Source of the DNA: Crocinitomix sp044361315
GTDB lineage: Bacteria; Bacteroidota; Bacteroidia; Flavobacteriales_D; Crocinitomicaceae
Direction of reading: 5' to 3'
NCBI GenBank assembly: GCA_044361315.1
Contig: JBIKJA010000012.1
Location: forward strand, 74,812-138,811
DNA: 64,000 nucleotides
Every line of letters starts with the position of its first letter. Positions within the stretch are counted from its first letter, which is position 1. The notes under the pieces are model-generated. The model was not told the DNA's origin. It ran no database searches and was given only the letters and a program-made list of their open reading frames with translations. This document shows, one piece after another, positions 8,301 through 16,264 of the stretch. A program made the translations under genes and the position numbers.

Positions 8301-8362
8301 CCTTTAATTGGAACGGATTACATCCGGTCAGGTAAAGGATCGACTCGGTTGGAGTCGTTTTT
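8301..8362 (+). ncRNA. Candidate small RNA ending in a terminator-like hairpin
   Basis: Nested pairs CCTTTA (8301-8306) with TAAAGG (8333-8338) enclose CGGAT (8314-8318) with ATCCG (8322-8326). They are followed immediately by CGACTC (8341-8346) with GAGTCG (8352-8357) and a five-T run. No plausible protein is encoded on this strand between 8014 and 8471, and no gene upstream on the plus strand needs a terminator. No clear promoter box was found. The remainder of the 8157-8440 gap shows nothing recognisable. Confidence 0.3.
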
Positions 8363-8440
8363 GGGGTGGCTTTGTTTCCGTTTTGTACCAAGGAGGTTAA
8401 GAATTTATGGAAACTAGTATCGGCTGTCCCCTTAATAAAC

Positions 8441-8448
8441 TATCTTTG
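8441..8448 (+). promoter_or_regulatory. -7 promoter box of the helicase gene
   Basis: TATCTTTG, perfect TAnnTTTG match, 23 bases upstream of the ATG at 8472. Confidence 0.7.
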
Positions 8449-8471
8449 TGCCCATAAAGTAAACGGATATC

Positions 8472-9710
8472 ATGCATTTTCTTGAATTAAAATTACACGC
8501 CAATCTTTTAAAAGCCATTTCAGAATTAGGCTATAAAGAACCTACCATCATTCAAGAAAAAGTGATTCCTTGTGTGTTGCACGGAAAAGATGTAATAGGT
8601 TCGGCGCAAACGGGTACTGGGAAAACAGCTGCTTTTGCCTTGCCTATTTTACAACGAATTTTAGCTGGTGGAAATGTGGTTAAACGTGGAAAACATGTCA
8701 CCGCCTTAATTTTAAGTCCTACGCGTGAATTGGCGGTACAAATTGATCAGAGCTTTAAATCATTCGCGAAATATACAAACATCACCAGTACAGTTGTTTA
8801 TGGAGGTATGTCAATCGAACCTCAAAAAGATGTTTTAAAAAAAGGAATTGATATTTTAATTGCCACGCCTGGTCGTTTGTTGGATTTATACAAACAAGAA
8901 TATTTTGACCCAACCTATATCGAAACCTTGGTGATTGACGAGGCCGATTTAATGCTTGACATGGGATTTATTGACGATGTGAAAAAAATCGAGAAAATTT
9001 GTCCACCGGAGAAACAAGTGTTGTTCTTTTCTGCCACGATGCCAGATAAATTTGAGGGGTTGACCAATTCAATTTTAAGAAATCCTGAAGTGGTTTCGGT
9101 AGCACCCCGATCGTCAGTGGCAAAATCAGTAGATCAAAAACTGTACTATGTCCCAAAGGCAAAAAAGATGGAACTTTGCCTGCATTTATTGAGGAATACC
9201 ATCAAAGGAAATGTCCTAATTTTTAGAAGAACCATTTTTGGCGTTGAAAAATTGGAACAAACCTTGCTCAAAAACAATTACAAGGTGGTGAGTATTCACG
9301 GCGATAAATCACAAACAAAACGACAAGAAGCCTTGGATCAATTTAAAGCGGGTGAAGTGTCTATTTTAATTGGCACAGACGTCGCATCCCGTGGAATTGA
9401 TATTGAGAATTTGGACGTGGTATTAAATTTCGATTTGCCCAACATTCCGGAAACCTACGTTCATCGAATTGGTCGAACGGGTCGTGCCAATGAAAAAGGA
9501 AAATCGTATGCTTTTTGTTCGGCAGATGAAAAAGACTATGTAATTGCCATTCAAAAATTGACACACATTACAATTCCAGTAGTGGAGGAACATCCTTATC
9601 CGTTAGATCCTGCAGAAAAACCACAAGTACACAAGAAAAAATCAGGCAGTAAACACAAAAAAGGACGCAAATCGGAGGCCTCTAAAAAGAAAAAAACGCG
9701 CTGGTATTAG
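8472..9710 (+). CDS. DEAD-box ATP-dependent RNA helicase (RhlE-like)
   Basis: 412 residues with every DEAD-box motif: Q motif (GYKEPTIIQ), motif I AQTGTGKT, Ia PTRELAVQ, GG, TPGRLLD, II DEAD, III SAT, IV VLIFRRT, V TDVASRGIDI and VI HRIGRTGR. The last ~40 residues are a Lys/Arg/Ser-rich tail typical of RhlE-type helicases that contact RNA nonspecifically. The expected role is ATP-driven remodelling of mRNA or pre-ribosomal RNA. It has its own promoter and stands convergent to the DUF3825 and NYN genes, making this a local cluster of RNA-related proteins. The paralogue name (rhlE, csdA) cannot be fixed without phylogeny. Confidence 0.96.
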   Translation: MHFLELKLHANLLKAISELGYKEPTIIQEKVIPCVLHGKDVIGSAQTGTGKTAAFALPILQRILAGGNVVKRGKHVTALILSPTRELAVQIDQSFKSFAKYTNITSTVVYGGMSIEPQKDVLKKGIDILIATPGRLLDLYKQEYFDPTYIETLVIDEADLMLDMGFIDDVKKIEKICPPEKQVLFFSATMPDKFEGLTNSILRNPEVVSVAPRSSVAKSVDQKLYYVPKAKKMELCLHLLRNTIKGNVLIFRRTIFGVEKLEQTLLKNNYKVVSIHGDKSQTKRQEALDQFKAGEVSILIGTDVASRGIDIENLDVVLNFDLPNIPETYVHRIGRTGRANEKGKSYAFCSADEKDYVIAIQKLTHITIPVVEEHPYPLDPAEKPQVHKKKSGSKHKKGRKSEASKKKKTRWY

Positions 9711-9782
9711 TTATTTATTTTTAATATAAATATGCTGAATATTACTCCGTTCCGATTTTCTGGCGTCGATTGTAAAGTGATT
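9711..9782 (-). pseudogene. Duplicated 3' end of the NYN/OST-HTH gene
   Basis: These 72 bases match 10812-10883, the end of the NYN gene, with only a handful of mismatches. Read on the minus strand they still encode HFTIDARKSERSNIQHIYIK plus NK and a stop, compared with HFIIDARKSERSNIQHIYIK in the intact gene. The fragment begins directly after the helicase stop and lies just beyond the DUF3825 stop in another frame. It shows that a second NYN/OST-HTH copy once stood here, or that the DUF3825 gene entered beside a duplicated gene end. Confidence 0.85.
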
Positions 9783-9792
9783 ATTTAAGGAT

Positions 9793-10587
9793 TTAAGGTT
9801 TAAGCCAATTACTTTGCGGTTTGACAATTAGACGTGCATTATTATAGGCCATTTTTAAAGTTAAGCAAGTTCTTGCTGTGTAAGTTGATTCATTCAATTT
9901 GTGCACAACAACTGCCAAGTCTGGGTTTGGTGAACCAGAGGTTAGACACAACGGTAATAAAAGTTGAATTTTATTGTCGTAAAATTGTGGGACTGCAATT
10001 TTATAATTGGTGCGCGCCTTCTTCTTTACTTCATCTATAGCCCCCACTAATTGTCTTCGCAAATCTGCATCATCTGCATTCTGCAAGTGAGCTGGAAATC
10101 GACATAAATTGTCTTTAATAATGTGATCCAAATCAGGGATTAAATCACATTTTGGATTGAAAATTAATAATTCTGGCTTATCAAAAAAGTCAGCTACTTC
10201 TGGAATCGAATGCGAAAAATATTTCAAAAGGGTATTATCGCTTTTCTTTAAAAATGCTTTAAAACAAAAAGGAGTCGTAAATCCGGCTTTTGGATTTTTG
10301 TATTCTTCAAAAAACGCAAATATATCTTCCAAATTTTCAGTAACTAAACCAGTATTAAAACATGCGAATTTATTATCTGATGTAAACCCAACTTTTTTTT
10401 CAAGAAGTAACTTTCTAAATGTAAACTCTAAATAATTCTTTAAAATTCCATTGTTTTTAGAGAATGAATCTGAAAAATCCCAATCTTCTTTTGCTACTAA
10501 ATTATCAGCTAAGAAAGAAATAGCTTGATCATGACTTGGAAAATACGCGAATTTAAAAAGTTCTGAAATGAATGGGTTCTTTGACAT
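9793..10587 (-). CDS. DUF3825 domain protein
   Basis: 264 residues. The C-terminal half matches DUF3825 from memory: KIAVPQFYDNKIQLLLPLCL, then PDLAVVVHKLNESTYTARTC and the closing LTLKMAYNNARLIVKPQSNW. The N-terminal half (helical, SHDQAISFLADNLVAKEDWD) is less conserved. Function is unknown; DUF3825 proteins are often met beside NYN or OST-HTH RNA-binding proteins, and here the upstream co-directional gene is exactly that, so a role in RNA metabolism is a fair inference. No signal peptide or membrane segment. A strong hairpin lies 36 bases before its start codon. Confidence 0.82.
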   Translation of the reverse strand: MSKNPFISELFKFAYFPSHDQAISFLADNLVAKEDWDFSDSFSKNNGILKNYLEFTFRKLLLEKKVGFTSDNKFACFNTGLVTENLEDIFAFFEEYKNPKAGFTTPFCFKAFLKKSDNTLLKYFSHSIPEVADFFDKPELLIFNPKCDLIPDLDHIIKDNLCRFPAHLQNADDADLRRQLVGAIDEVKKKARTNYKIAVPQFYDNKIQLLLPLCLTSGSPNPDLAVVVHKLNESTYTARTCLTLKMAYNNARLIVKPQSNWLKP

Positions 10588-10622
10588 GTCAATTACGGTT
10601 TGAGGGTTAGAGTTTAAAAATA

Positions 10623-10652
10623 AGAGCCATCAACTTTAATAAGGATGGCTCT
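10623..10652 (-). promoter_or_regulatory. Leader hairpin or terminator between the NYN and DUF3825 genes
   Basis: Perfect 9-bp inverted repeat AGAGCCATC/GATGGCTCT with a 12-base loop. In minus-strand RNA it is followed by TTATTTTTAAA, so it can end transcription from the NYN gene or act as an attenuator in the DUF3825 leader. On the plus strand the following T run is poor. Confidence 0.55.
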
Positions 10653-10811
10653 CTTTATGTAGTTTTGTTTTTATCTTCTTTTTTGCAGATAGACCTGCAA
10701 CCATCTATATTTTACATTGCACAAATGTAGAAATATTCTTTTGAGGAAGCAATTTTTTTTAAGCCCTTTTTTTTTTGAAATTATTTCATTTTTGGTTTCT
10801 CAATAAAACCT

Positions 10812-11576
10812 CTATTTATTTTTAATGTAAATATGCTGAATATTGCTCCGTTCCGATTTTCTGGCGTCGATAATAAAGTGATGATTTAAAGAATTAATAA
10901 AAGGCCTCAACTTCGGGAAGCCGTAATTTCTTGGATCAAAATCTGGTTTCTTTTTCAATAAAAGTGAGCCAACCTCCGCCAAGGATGCCCATCCGTCATC
11001 GTCACAAATATCATCCACAGAAAATTTCAACAAATTAATCAAGCCTTCGCTCACCACTTCGTCTTTTTCGGCTGGGGCAATTTGTTTATCGGAGGTTTTT
11101 TTCGTTTTATTTACTTGCACTTGTTTCACCTTTGCACCGGCAATAATTTCAATATAAATGAACTTATCACAGGCCACAATAAAAGGTTTGGGAGTTTTTT
11201 TCTCGCCAATTCCAATTACTAATTTACCCGATTCACGAATCCGTGTGGCCAATCTAGTAAAATCACTATCACTGGACACCAAACAAAATCCGCCCACTTT
11301 GTCGGAATGTAAAATATCCATGGCATCAATAATCATAGCTGAATCGGTGGCATTTTTTCCGGTGGTGTAACCGTATTGTTGAATTGGTGTGATGGCATGT
11401 TCCAACAAAGGTGCTTTCCAACCTGTAATTCCTGGTCGGGTCCAATCTCCATAAATTCGTTTAATCGTTGGCGTACCAAGTTTTGCAATTTCATCCAACA
11501 TCCCTTGCACATTGGCGTAAGGTATATTATCGGCATCAATTAAAACTGCCAAATGCATGTCTTTTTTATCATTCAT
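10812..11576 (-). CDS. NYN-domain (LabA-like PIN) protein with C-terminal OST-HTH/LOTUS domain
   Basis: 254 residues. The N-terminal 150 residues form a NYN/LabA-like nuclease fold with its acidic set visible: AVLIDADNIPY, KNATDSAMIIDAMDI and CLVSSDSDFTRLATRIRE. A Lys-rich linker (about 155-180) leads to an OST-HTH (LOTUS) domain, residues 180-254 (LLKFSVDDICDDDGWASLAE, then RNYGFPKLRPFINSL). The architecture predicts a metal-dependent RNase guided by an RNA-binding winged helix. The native target is unknown. The start could also be the internal ATG at 11558 (MHLAVLIDADN). Its last 72 bases are duplicated at 9711. Confidence 0.92.
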   Translation of the reverse strand: MNDKKDMHLAVLIDADNIPYANVQGMLDEIAKLGTPTIKRIYGDWTRPGITGWKAPLLEHAITPIQQYGYTTGKNATDSAMIIDAMDILHSDKVGGFCLVSSDSDFTRLATRIRESGKLVIGIGEKKTPKPFIVACDKFIYIEIIAGAKVKQVQVNKTKKTSDKQIAPAEKDEVVSEGLINLLKFSVDDICDDDGWASLAEVGSLLLKKKPDFDPRNYGFPKLRPFINSLNHHFIIDARKSERSNIQHIYIKNK

Positions 11577-11658
11577 AAGGTTAAGGTAAGGATATTATTC
11601 AAATTTCAACACTTATATCAATTAACAATCAGTTGCCGGAAATTTAATCGATGAGAAA

Positions 11659-11717
11659 AAACCCGCCGTAGGGATAGTGATGCCTCACGTCCCAATAAAC
11701 GGCCGAGAGGAATGCCC
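11659..11717 (+). repeat. Short structured repeat, family 1 (degenerate copy)
   Basis: Starts AAACCCGCCGTAGGGATA and ends near AATGCCC, noticeably richer in G and C than its surroundings. The start matches, in reverse orientation, the end of the repeat at 14923-15027 (AAACCCGCGCTAGGGATA on its minus strand). It resembles a family of intergenic repeats common in flavobacterial genomes (comparison from memory). A minus-strand open frame across it is an artefact of the repeat. Confidence 0.6.
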
Positions 11718-11857
11718 ACCCCTGATAGCAGGTATAGCTTGGCGCAGCAGAAAACAATTGAAGCTCCGCAAGCTATTTTGACGTTAGGAAAACATGGATG
11801 GTGGACAGCTGAAAATGGTTTTGTGCAAGCCAACTTTAGTGGAGAGCAGGATTAGGT
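11718..11857 (+). repeat. Short structured repeat, family 2, copy A
   Basis: Begins ACCCCTGATAGCAG, then TAGCTTGGCG, and ends CAACTTTAGTGGAGAGCAGG with ATTAGGT. The same end boxes flank the element at 58309-58450 in the opposite orientation, while the roughly 90-base interior differs. It abuts the family 1 repeat, and together they fill the 300-base gap between the NYN gene and the anti-sigma-like gene. Confidence 0.7.
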
Positions 11858-11876
11858 GACTAGAATAGAGCTAATG

Positions 11877-12113
11877 TTATCCAATCGATTTTAAAATCGA
11901 TTTTAAGTTTTCTTTTTCTGATTCGGTAAAACCACCGCTCAATTCAACCGATTCTAATTTTTTTAAAATTTCATTGAGCGCTTTTGAATCTTTCGGATAC
12001 GCTTTACAGCATCCGCAGTACATGGAATGCAATTTAATCTGGATTTTTTCAGACACGTTGAGTTTGGTTAAATAACCTTTCTCGATATAATATGTTATCT
12101 TTTCACACGTCAT
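11877..12113 (-). CDS. Small zinc-finger anti-sigma-like protein
   Basis: 78 residues. MTCEKITYYIEKGYLTKLN, followed by LHSMYCGCCKAYPKDS, is the short cysteine-containing partner often encoded directly behind ECF sigma factors in Flavobacteriales (zinc-finger anti-sigma type, from family knowledge). The ATG at 12113 overlaps the sigma gene's TGA by four bases (ATGA), so translation is coupled; a longer frame from 12140 would overlap more and lacks support. Because its sigma partner is truncated, its present function is doubtful. Confidence 0.7.
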   Translation of the reverse strand: MTCEKITYYIEKGYLTKLNVSEKIQIKLHSMYCGCCKAYPKDSKALNEILKKLESVELSGGFTESEKENLKSILKSIG

Positions 12114-12469
12114 GCCCCAAACCATTTTCGGTCTAAACAATCTCTTAACTGCACCTTAGCCCGATGCATGATTACCCAAAGATTAGACGATGTGATTTGA
12201 TAATCATTACAAACTTCTTCACTTTCTTTTCCTTCCACTAATTTATCCAACACCACACCTCGCCATTTGTCTGGCAAAGCACCGATGCAACCATCAATTG
12301 CTTGTTTTAATTCTTCATTTTCAATCGAAACATCAATTTCTGCTAACCTCCCTAGTTTAAACGTCCACCCAATCCAAAACCATTTTAAGGAAATATCCGT
12401 TTTTGACCTTCTAAGATAAAGAACAAAATAAGAGAGAAATAAGACACAAATAAAACTGATAATTCCCAT
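12110..12469 (-). pseudogene. Truncated ECF sigma factor (region 4 only)
   Basis: The C-terminal part (about residues 50-119) is a sigma-70 region 4: LKQAIDGCIGALPDKWRGVV, then VCNDYQITSSNLWVIMHRAK and VQLRDCLDRKWFGA. Region 2, which binds the -10 element and core polymerase, is missing. Instead the frame begins with a hydrophobic stretch (MGIISFICVLFLSYFVLYL) unlike any sigma factor. Normal family members are about 190 residues. The 5' half was therefore lost, perhaps at the boundary with purL. Either it is dead or it survives as a membrane-tethered region 4 fragment; the former is more likely. Confidence 0.75.
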
Positions 12470-12580
12470 GATCGTGACACAAATTTAAGAAAAGGAACCT
12501 ATTTATCATTAAAACAAATCATGTTGAAAAAATTGAAGAACTTATTGTCCAATTTAGGTCAGAATGAAGCCTAGAATAAC

Positions 12581-12588
12581 TACTTTTG
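12581..12588 (+). promoter_or_regulatory. -7 promoter box of purL
   Basis: TACTTTTG, perfect TAnnTTTG match, 25 bases upstream of the ATG at 12614. Confidence 0.65.
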
Positions 12589-12613
12589 TGGACTAAATTT
12601 ATTGAGCGCAAAA

Positions 12614-14848
12614 ATGAATACGAAAACGCAAATACCTGCAACCGTTGAGCAAGCAGTTGAACTTGGATTATTAGCTTCTGAATTTGAATTGATTAAAGAA
12701 GCTTTGGGGCGTACCCCTAATTTCACAGAATTGTCTGTTTACTCGGTGATGTGGTCAGAACATTGTTCGTATAAAAACTCCATTAAATGGCTAAAAACCT
12801 TGCCGAAAGATGGACCACACATGTTGGTAAAAGCGGGTGAGGAAAATGCAGGGTTGGTGGATATTGGCGATGGAATTGGTTGCGCATTTAAAATCGAATC
12901 ACACAACCACCCAAGTGCGTTGGAACCTTATCAAGGTGCAGCAACTGGAGTTGGTGGAATCAATAGAGATATTTTTACCATGGGTGCTCGCCCAATTGCA
13001 CAATTAAATTCGTTGCGTTTTGGCGACATCAAAAATGAACGCACCAAATGGTTGGTGAAAGGCGTAGTAAAAGGAATTGGGGATTATGGAAATGCCTTTG
13101 GTATTCCAATCATTGGCGGCGAAACCATGTTTGACAAATGTTACAATACCAATCCACTGGTTAACGCTTTTTCAGCAGGAATTTTAGAAGGAAAAATGAT
13201 TTCAGCGACCTCGGCAGGCCCAGGAAATCCAGTGTATATTGTCGGATCGGCAACTGGAAAAGATGGAATTGCAGGAGCAGCATTTGCAAGTAAAGATATT
13301 ACCGAAGAATCATCAGCCGATTTGCCAGCAGTGCAAGTAGGCGATCCTTTTCAAGAAAAATTGTTGTTAGAGGCTACCCTCGAATTGGCTAAAACAGATG
13401 CAGTGGTCGGCATGCAAGACATGGGCGCAGCAGGAATCACGTGTTCGACCTGTGAAATGAGTGCGGCAGGTAAAAATGTGGGTATGGACATTGATTTATC
13501 AAAAGTGCCAACTCGACAAGAAAACATGAAAGATTGGGAAATTCTTTTATCTGAATCACAAGAGCGTATGTTATGTGTGATCCAAAAAGGAAAAGAACAT
13601 GTGGTAGAGGCAATTTTTGAAAAGTGGGATTTATTGGCTGTTCAAATTGGTGTGGTCACTGAGGGTGGAATCATCAATTATTCAATGAATGGCGAAGTAG
13701 TGGCTTCTGTTCCTGCTAAATCGCTTGTGCTAGGTGGTGGAGCACCAGTTTACGAAAGAGAATACCGTGAACCAGCTTATTACCAAGAATTCAAAAAATT
13801 TAACATCGACGCAGTTGAACAACCAGAAGATCTAAAAGAAGTGGCAATGGTTTTATTGCAACATCCAAACATCGCTTCTAAACGATGGATTTACGAGCAG
13901 TACGATTCAATGGTAGGGACAAAAACCATGACCACCAACCGTCCTTCCGATGCGGGAATTACCAATATCAAAGGCTCAAATCGTGCTATTGCGATGACAG
14001 TTGATTGTAATTCACGTTACGTCAATGCAGATCCAGAAATCGGAACACAAATCGCTGTTTCAGAAGCCGCTCGAAATATTGTTGTTTCAGGAGGTGTTCC
14101 AAGTGCAGTGACCAATTGTTTAAATTTCGGAAATCCGTATAATCCAGAATGTTATTGGCAATTTGTTGGCGCTATCAAAGGAATGAGTGCCGCTTGTCTT
14201 AAATTCCAAACACCAGTTACCGGTGGAAACGTTTCATTTTACAATCAAACCGTTATCGGCGGAAAAGATATTCCTGTATTTCCAACGCCAACCATCGGAA
14301 TGATTGGTGTGGTTAATGATAAATCAAAAATCATGACCTTGGATTTTAAACAAAAAGGCGATTTAATTTTCTTAATTGGCGAAGCTAAAAACGACATCGC
14401 ATCGTCAGAATATTTGGTTTCTTACCACAAAATAGAAGCCTCACCAGCACCGTATTTCGATCTTGAAAAAGAATACGAATTGCAAGAAACCATCAAAGGA
14501 TTAATTGATCAACGATTAATCAACGCAGCCCACGATTGCGCCGATGGGGGACTATTTATTGCACTTACCGAAATGGCCATGCCAAACAAACTTGGTTTTG
14601 ACATCGTTACCGATGCCGAAATTCGCGAAGATGCCTTCTTATTCGGCGAAGCACAAAGTAGAGTAGTGGTGACCATTAGCGAAGAACAAGAAGAGGATTT
14701 TATCGAGTTTATGATTGCGCAAGACGTTCCATATACCTTATTAGGCCACGTAACCAAAGGCAAAATGTGTGTCGATGAGGTTTTATACGGTCAAGTAGAG
14801 GAAATCAAAGATATTTACGATACCGCTTTAGAGAAAGCGTTGATGTAA
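12614..14848 (+). CDS. purL: Phosphoribosylformylglycinamidine synthase subunit PurL
   Basis: 744 residues, the length of the small-subunit type PurL. It makes FGAM from FGAR, ATP and ammonia (fourth step of purine synthesis). Visible hallmarks are SVMWSEHCSYKNS near the N-terminus, ESHNHPSALEPYQGAATGVG, GGETMFDKCYNTNPLVNAFS, QDMGAAGITCSTCEMS and the second-half CADGGLFIALTEMA. This PurL type works with separate PurS and PurQ, which are not in the window. The ATG at 12614 is preferred over an in-frame TTG at 12602 because of its codon. The gene stands alone with its own promoter and terminator. Confidence 0.97.
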   Translation: MNTKTQIPATVEQAVELGLLASEFELIKEALGRTPNFTELSVYSVMWSEHCSYKNSIKWLKTLPKDGPHMLVKAGEENAGLVDIGDGIGCAFKIESHNHPSALEPYQGAATGVGGINRDIFTMGARPIAQLNSLRFGDIKNERTKWLVKGVVKGIGDYGNAFGIPIIGGETMFDKCYNTNPLVNAFSAGILEGKMISATSAGPGNPVYIVGSATGKDGIAGAAFASKDITEESSADLPAVQVGDPFQEKLLLEATLELAKTDAVVGMQDMGAAGITCSTCEMSAAGKNVGMDIDLSKVPTRQENMKDWEILLSESQERMLCVIQKGKEHVVEAIFEKWDLLAVQIGVVTEGGIINYSMNGEVVASVPAKSLVLGGGAPVYEREYREPAYYQEFKKFNIDAVEQPEDLKEVAMVLLQHPNIASKRWIYEQYDSMVGTKTMTTNRPSDAGITNIKGSNRAIAMTVDCNSRYVNADPEIGTQIAVSEAARNIVVSGGVPSAVTNCLNFGNPYNPECYWQFVGAIKGMSAACLKFQTPVTGGNVSFYNQTVIGGKDIPVFPTPTIGMIGVVNDKSKIMTLDFKQKGDLIFLIGEAKNDIASSEYLVSYHKIEASPAPYFDLEKEYELQETIKGLIDQRLINAAHDCADGGLFIALTEMAMPNKLGFDIVTDAEIREDAFLFGEAQSRVVVTISEEQEEDFIEFMIAQDVPYTLLGHVTKGKMCVDEVLYGQVEEIKDIYDTALEKALM

Positions 14849-14870
14849 AGCAAGTTAATAAAAACTAACT

Positions 14871-14902
14871 AGGGGGATAACATCACGTGTCCCCCTTTTT
14901 TT
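14871..14902 (+). terminator. Intrinsic terminator of purL
   Basis: Stem AGGGGGA (14871-14877) with TCCCCCT (14890-14896), 12-base loop, then a T run to 14902. Confidence 0.88.
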
Positions 14903-14922
14903 GGCTTAAATTTTTTCTTTTT

Positions 14923-15027
14923 GGGCGCTCGGGCGGGCTGCTCCGGGCTGCGCTTCGCTCCGGTTTTTTATCCCCAATCTAATTAAATTGGGGATAAAAG
15001 AACTAAACCCTCCATATCCCTAGCGCG
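14923..15027 (-). repeat. Short structured repeat, family 1
   Basis: Plus strand begins GGGCGCTCGGGCGGGC, carries CTGCTCCGGGCTGCGCTTCG and ends CATATCCCTAGCGC. A perfect 13-bp hairpin occupies its centre (14966-14978 with 14987-14999, TTTTATCCCCAAT and its complement). It is strikingly GC-rich for this chromosome and is the reverse-oriented relative of the copy at 11659. Confidence 0.7.
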
Positions 15028-15123
15028 GGTTTTTGCAAAAGTTTTAAATTATTTCTCTAGGTGTCATGTTACAGATTTTTAAAAATTATTCTTTTCTAAC
15101 GCGTCAATGGTATTATTTTGTTC

Positions 15124-15139
15124 TAGGTATTTATACCTA
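15124..15139. repeat. Inverted repeat upstream of the lipoprotein gene
   Basis: TAGGTAT-TT-ATACCTA, a 7-bp inverted repeat in a very AT-rich stretch. The remaining 15028-15307 gap shows no promoter octamer or coding sign; this repeat could be an operator or a weak terminator. Confidence 0.3.
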
Positions 15140-15307
15140 AAAACTAAGTGTAAAAACTTAAAAATAATTGATAATCAGTTTTTTATTTAAAAATAATTGC
15201 TATTTTATTTGGTTGGGTTTTTTTTTATTTTTAACATTGCCATGTCCTATCCAAATGTCGACAATTTTGAGGCCCAAATTAAAATGTTAATCTTAAATTT
15301 AAATTTC

Positions 15308-16261
15308 ATGAAAAAGTTAAAAATAATTTTCGTGGCGAGTGCATTTTTAATCGCTTTTACAAGTTGCGAAAAAAATGAAATTCAACAGAATGAAAACACA
15401 CAATCAACCAATCCAGATCGAACACAAAATGAGCAAATTGATGAAAGTACGATTATAGACCGTCATATTTTTCCAGAACTTTATGTAGAAAATGGGGTGC
15501 TAACTTTTGCTTCAATTGAGTATTACGAATCGCTGGTAATTGATGAAGATCAGTTAAATAGTATTGCTAAATTAACAGAATACCTTCAATCTTCAAAGTT
15601 TAAATCTTATGGTAAAACAAATGGAGTCACAAGTATTTATAAAGATGAGTTTATGGATAACATCATGAATCCGGACATGGTGGTTAAAATTGGAGAGTGG
15701 TTCATTTATGTCAATCCAGAAAATGAAACTGTAAAGGCGATTTCCGATAAAGAATCAAATGCCTATCAATCGCTTTTGAATAATTCAAATCGAACAATTA
15801 AAAATTTCTCAATTGGAGATGACGTATTAGATCATTTAAAAAATAATACGATTCCACAAGATAGGGCATGTGGTGGAATAGGCGGTTTCGACCAAACTTC
15901 AGCAAAGGTTTATGTTGTTGGATCGACTTGGTATGAAAGTGAATTTCATTTTAATAGGTTTGGGATATATTTTGTCTTAAAAGGAGGTTTTGATTCTAAC
16001 GACATCACTGGTTTTGGTTCTGGAATTGAATTACAATTTATGGCACCTGAACTTTGGTGCCAAAGACGGCCTTGTGGTGCAGGTACTATTAAAACACGCA
16101 GTACTGCACCAATACCTTATGCAGGGGTTCATCAAGCAGATTTTAAATTTTACGACGACGTTCGAAACTTAAATGGTTATTATTTCTATTGCCGTGTTAA
16201 AGTTAATTATGGCGCTTCAACTTATTATAGTTCGTACGTTGGCAATTCAGTGAATTATTAG
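15308..16261 (+). CDS. Lipoprotein of unknown function
   Basis: 317 residues. Signal peptide MKKLKIIFVASAFLIAF with lipobox FTSC followed by Glu-Lys. The mature protein has an Asn/Thr/Gln-rich linker, a mostly helical middle (DEDQLNSIAKLTEYLQSSKF) and a C-terminal beta-rich Cys-containing segment (WCQRRPCGAG). No catalytic motif recognised. The frame is open from 15197, but the ATG at 15308 gives the proper signal sequence. It leads a run of four outer-membrane-type genes on the same strand, three bases ahead of the next start, so it is probably cotranscribed with them. Confidence 0.65.
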   Translation: MKKLKIIFVASAFLIAFTSCEKNEIQQNENTQSTNPDRTQNEQIDESTIIDRHIFPELYVENGVLTFASIEYYESLVIDEDQLNSIAKLTEYLQSSKFKSYGKTNGVTSIYKDEFMDNIMNPDMVVKIGEWFIYVNPENETVKAISDKESNAYQSLLNNSNRTIKNFSIGDDVLDHLKNNTIPQDRACGGIGGFDQTSAKVYVVGSTWYESEFHFNRFGIYFVLKGGFDSNDITGFGSGIELQFMAPELWCQRRPCGAGTIKTRSTAPIPYAGVHQADFKFYDDVRNLNGYYFYCRVKVNYGASTYYSSYVGNSVNY

Positions 16262-16264
16262 AAA

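Noticed and set aside
8188..8391. 67-residue minus-strand open frame upstream of the helicase
   Set aside because: No recognisable domain, no promoter box and a composition like translated noncoding DNA; it is antisense to the candidate hairpin RNA.
11618..11833. 71-residue minus-strand open frame with Arg/Leu-rich end
   Set aside because: Lies entirely across the two GC-rich structured repeats; such frames recur wherever these repeats occur.
11700..11860. Integron attC site
   Set aside because: A GTTAGG core occurs, but the matching inverted simple site and two-stem attC layout are missing; end boxes are direct-like, not inverted.
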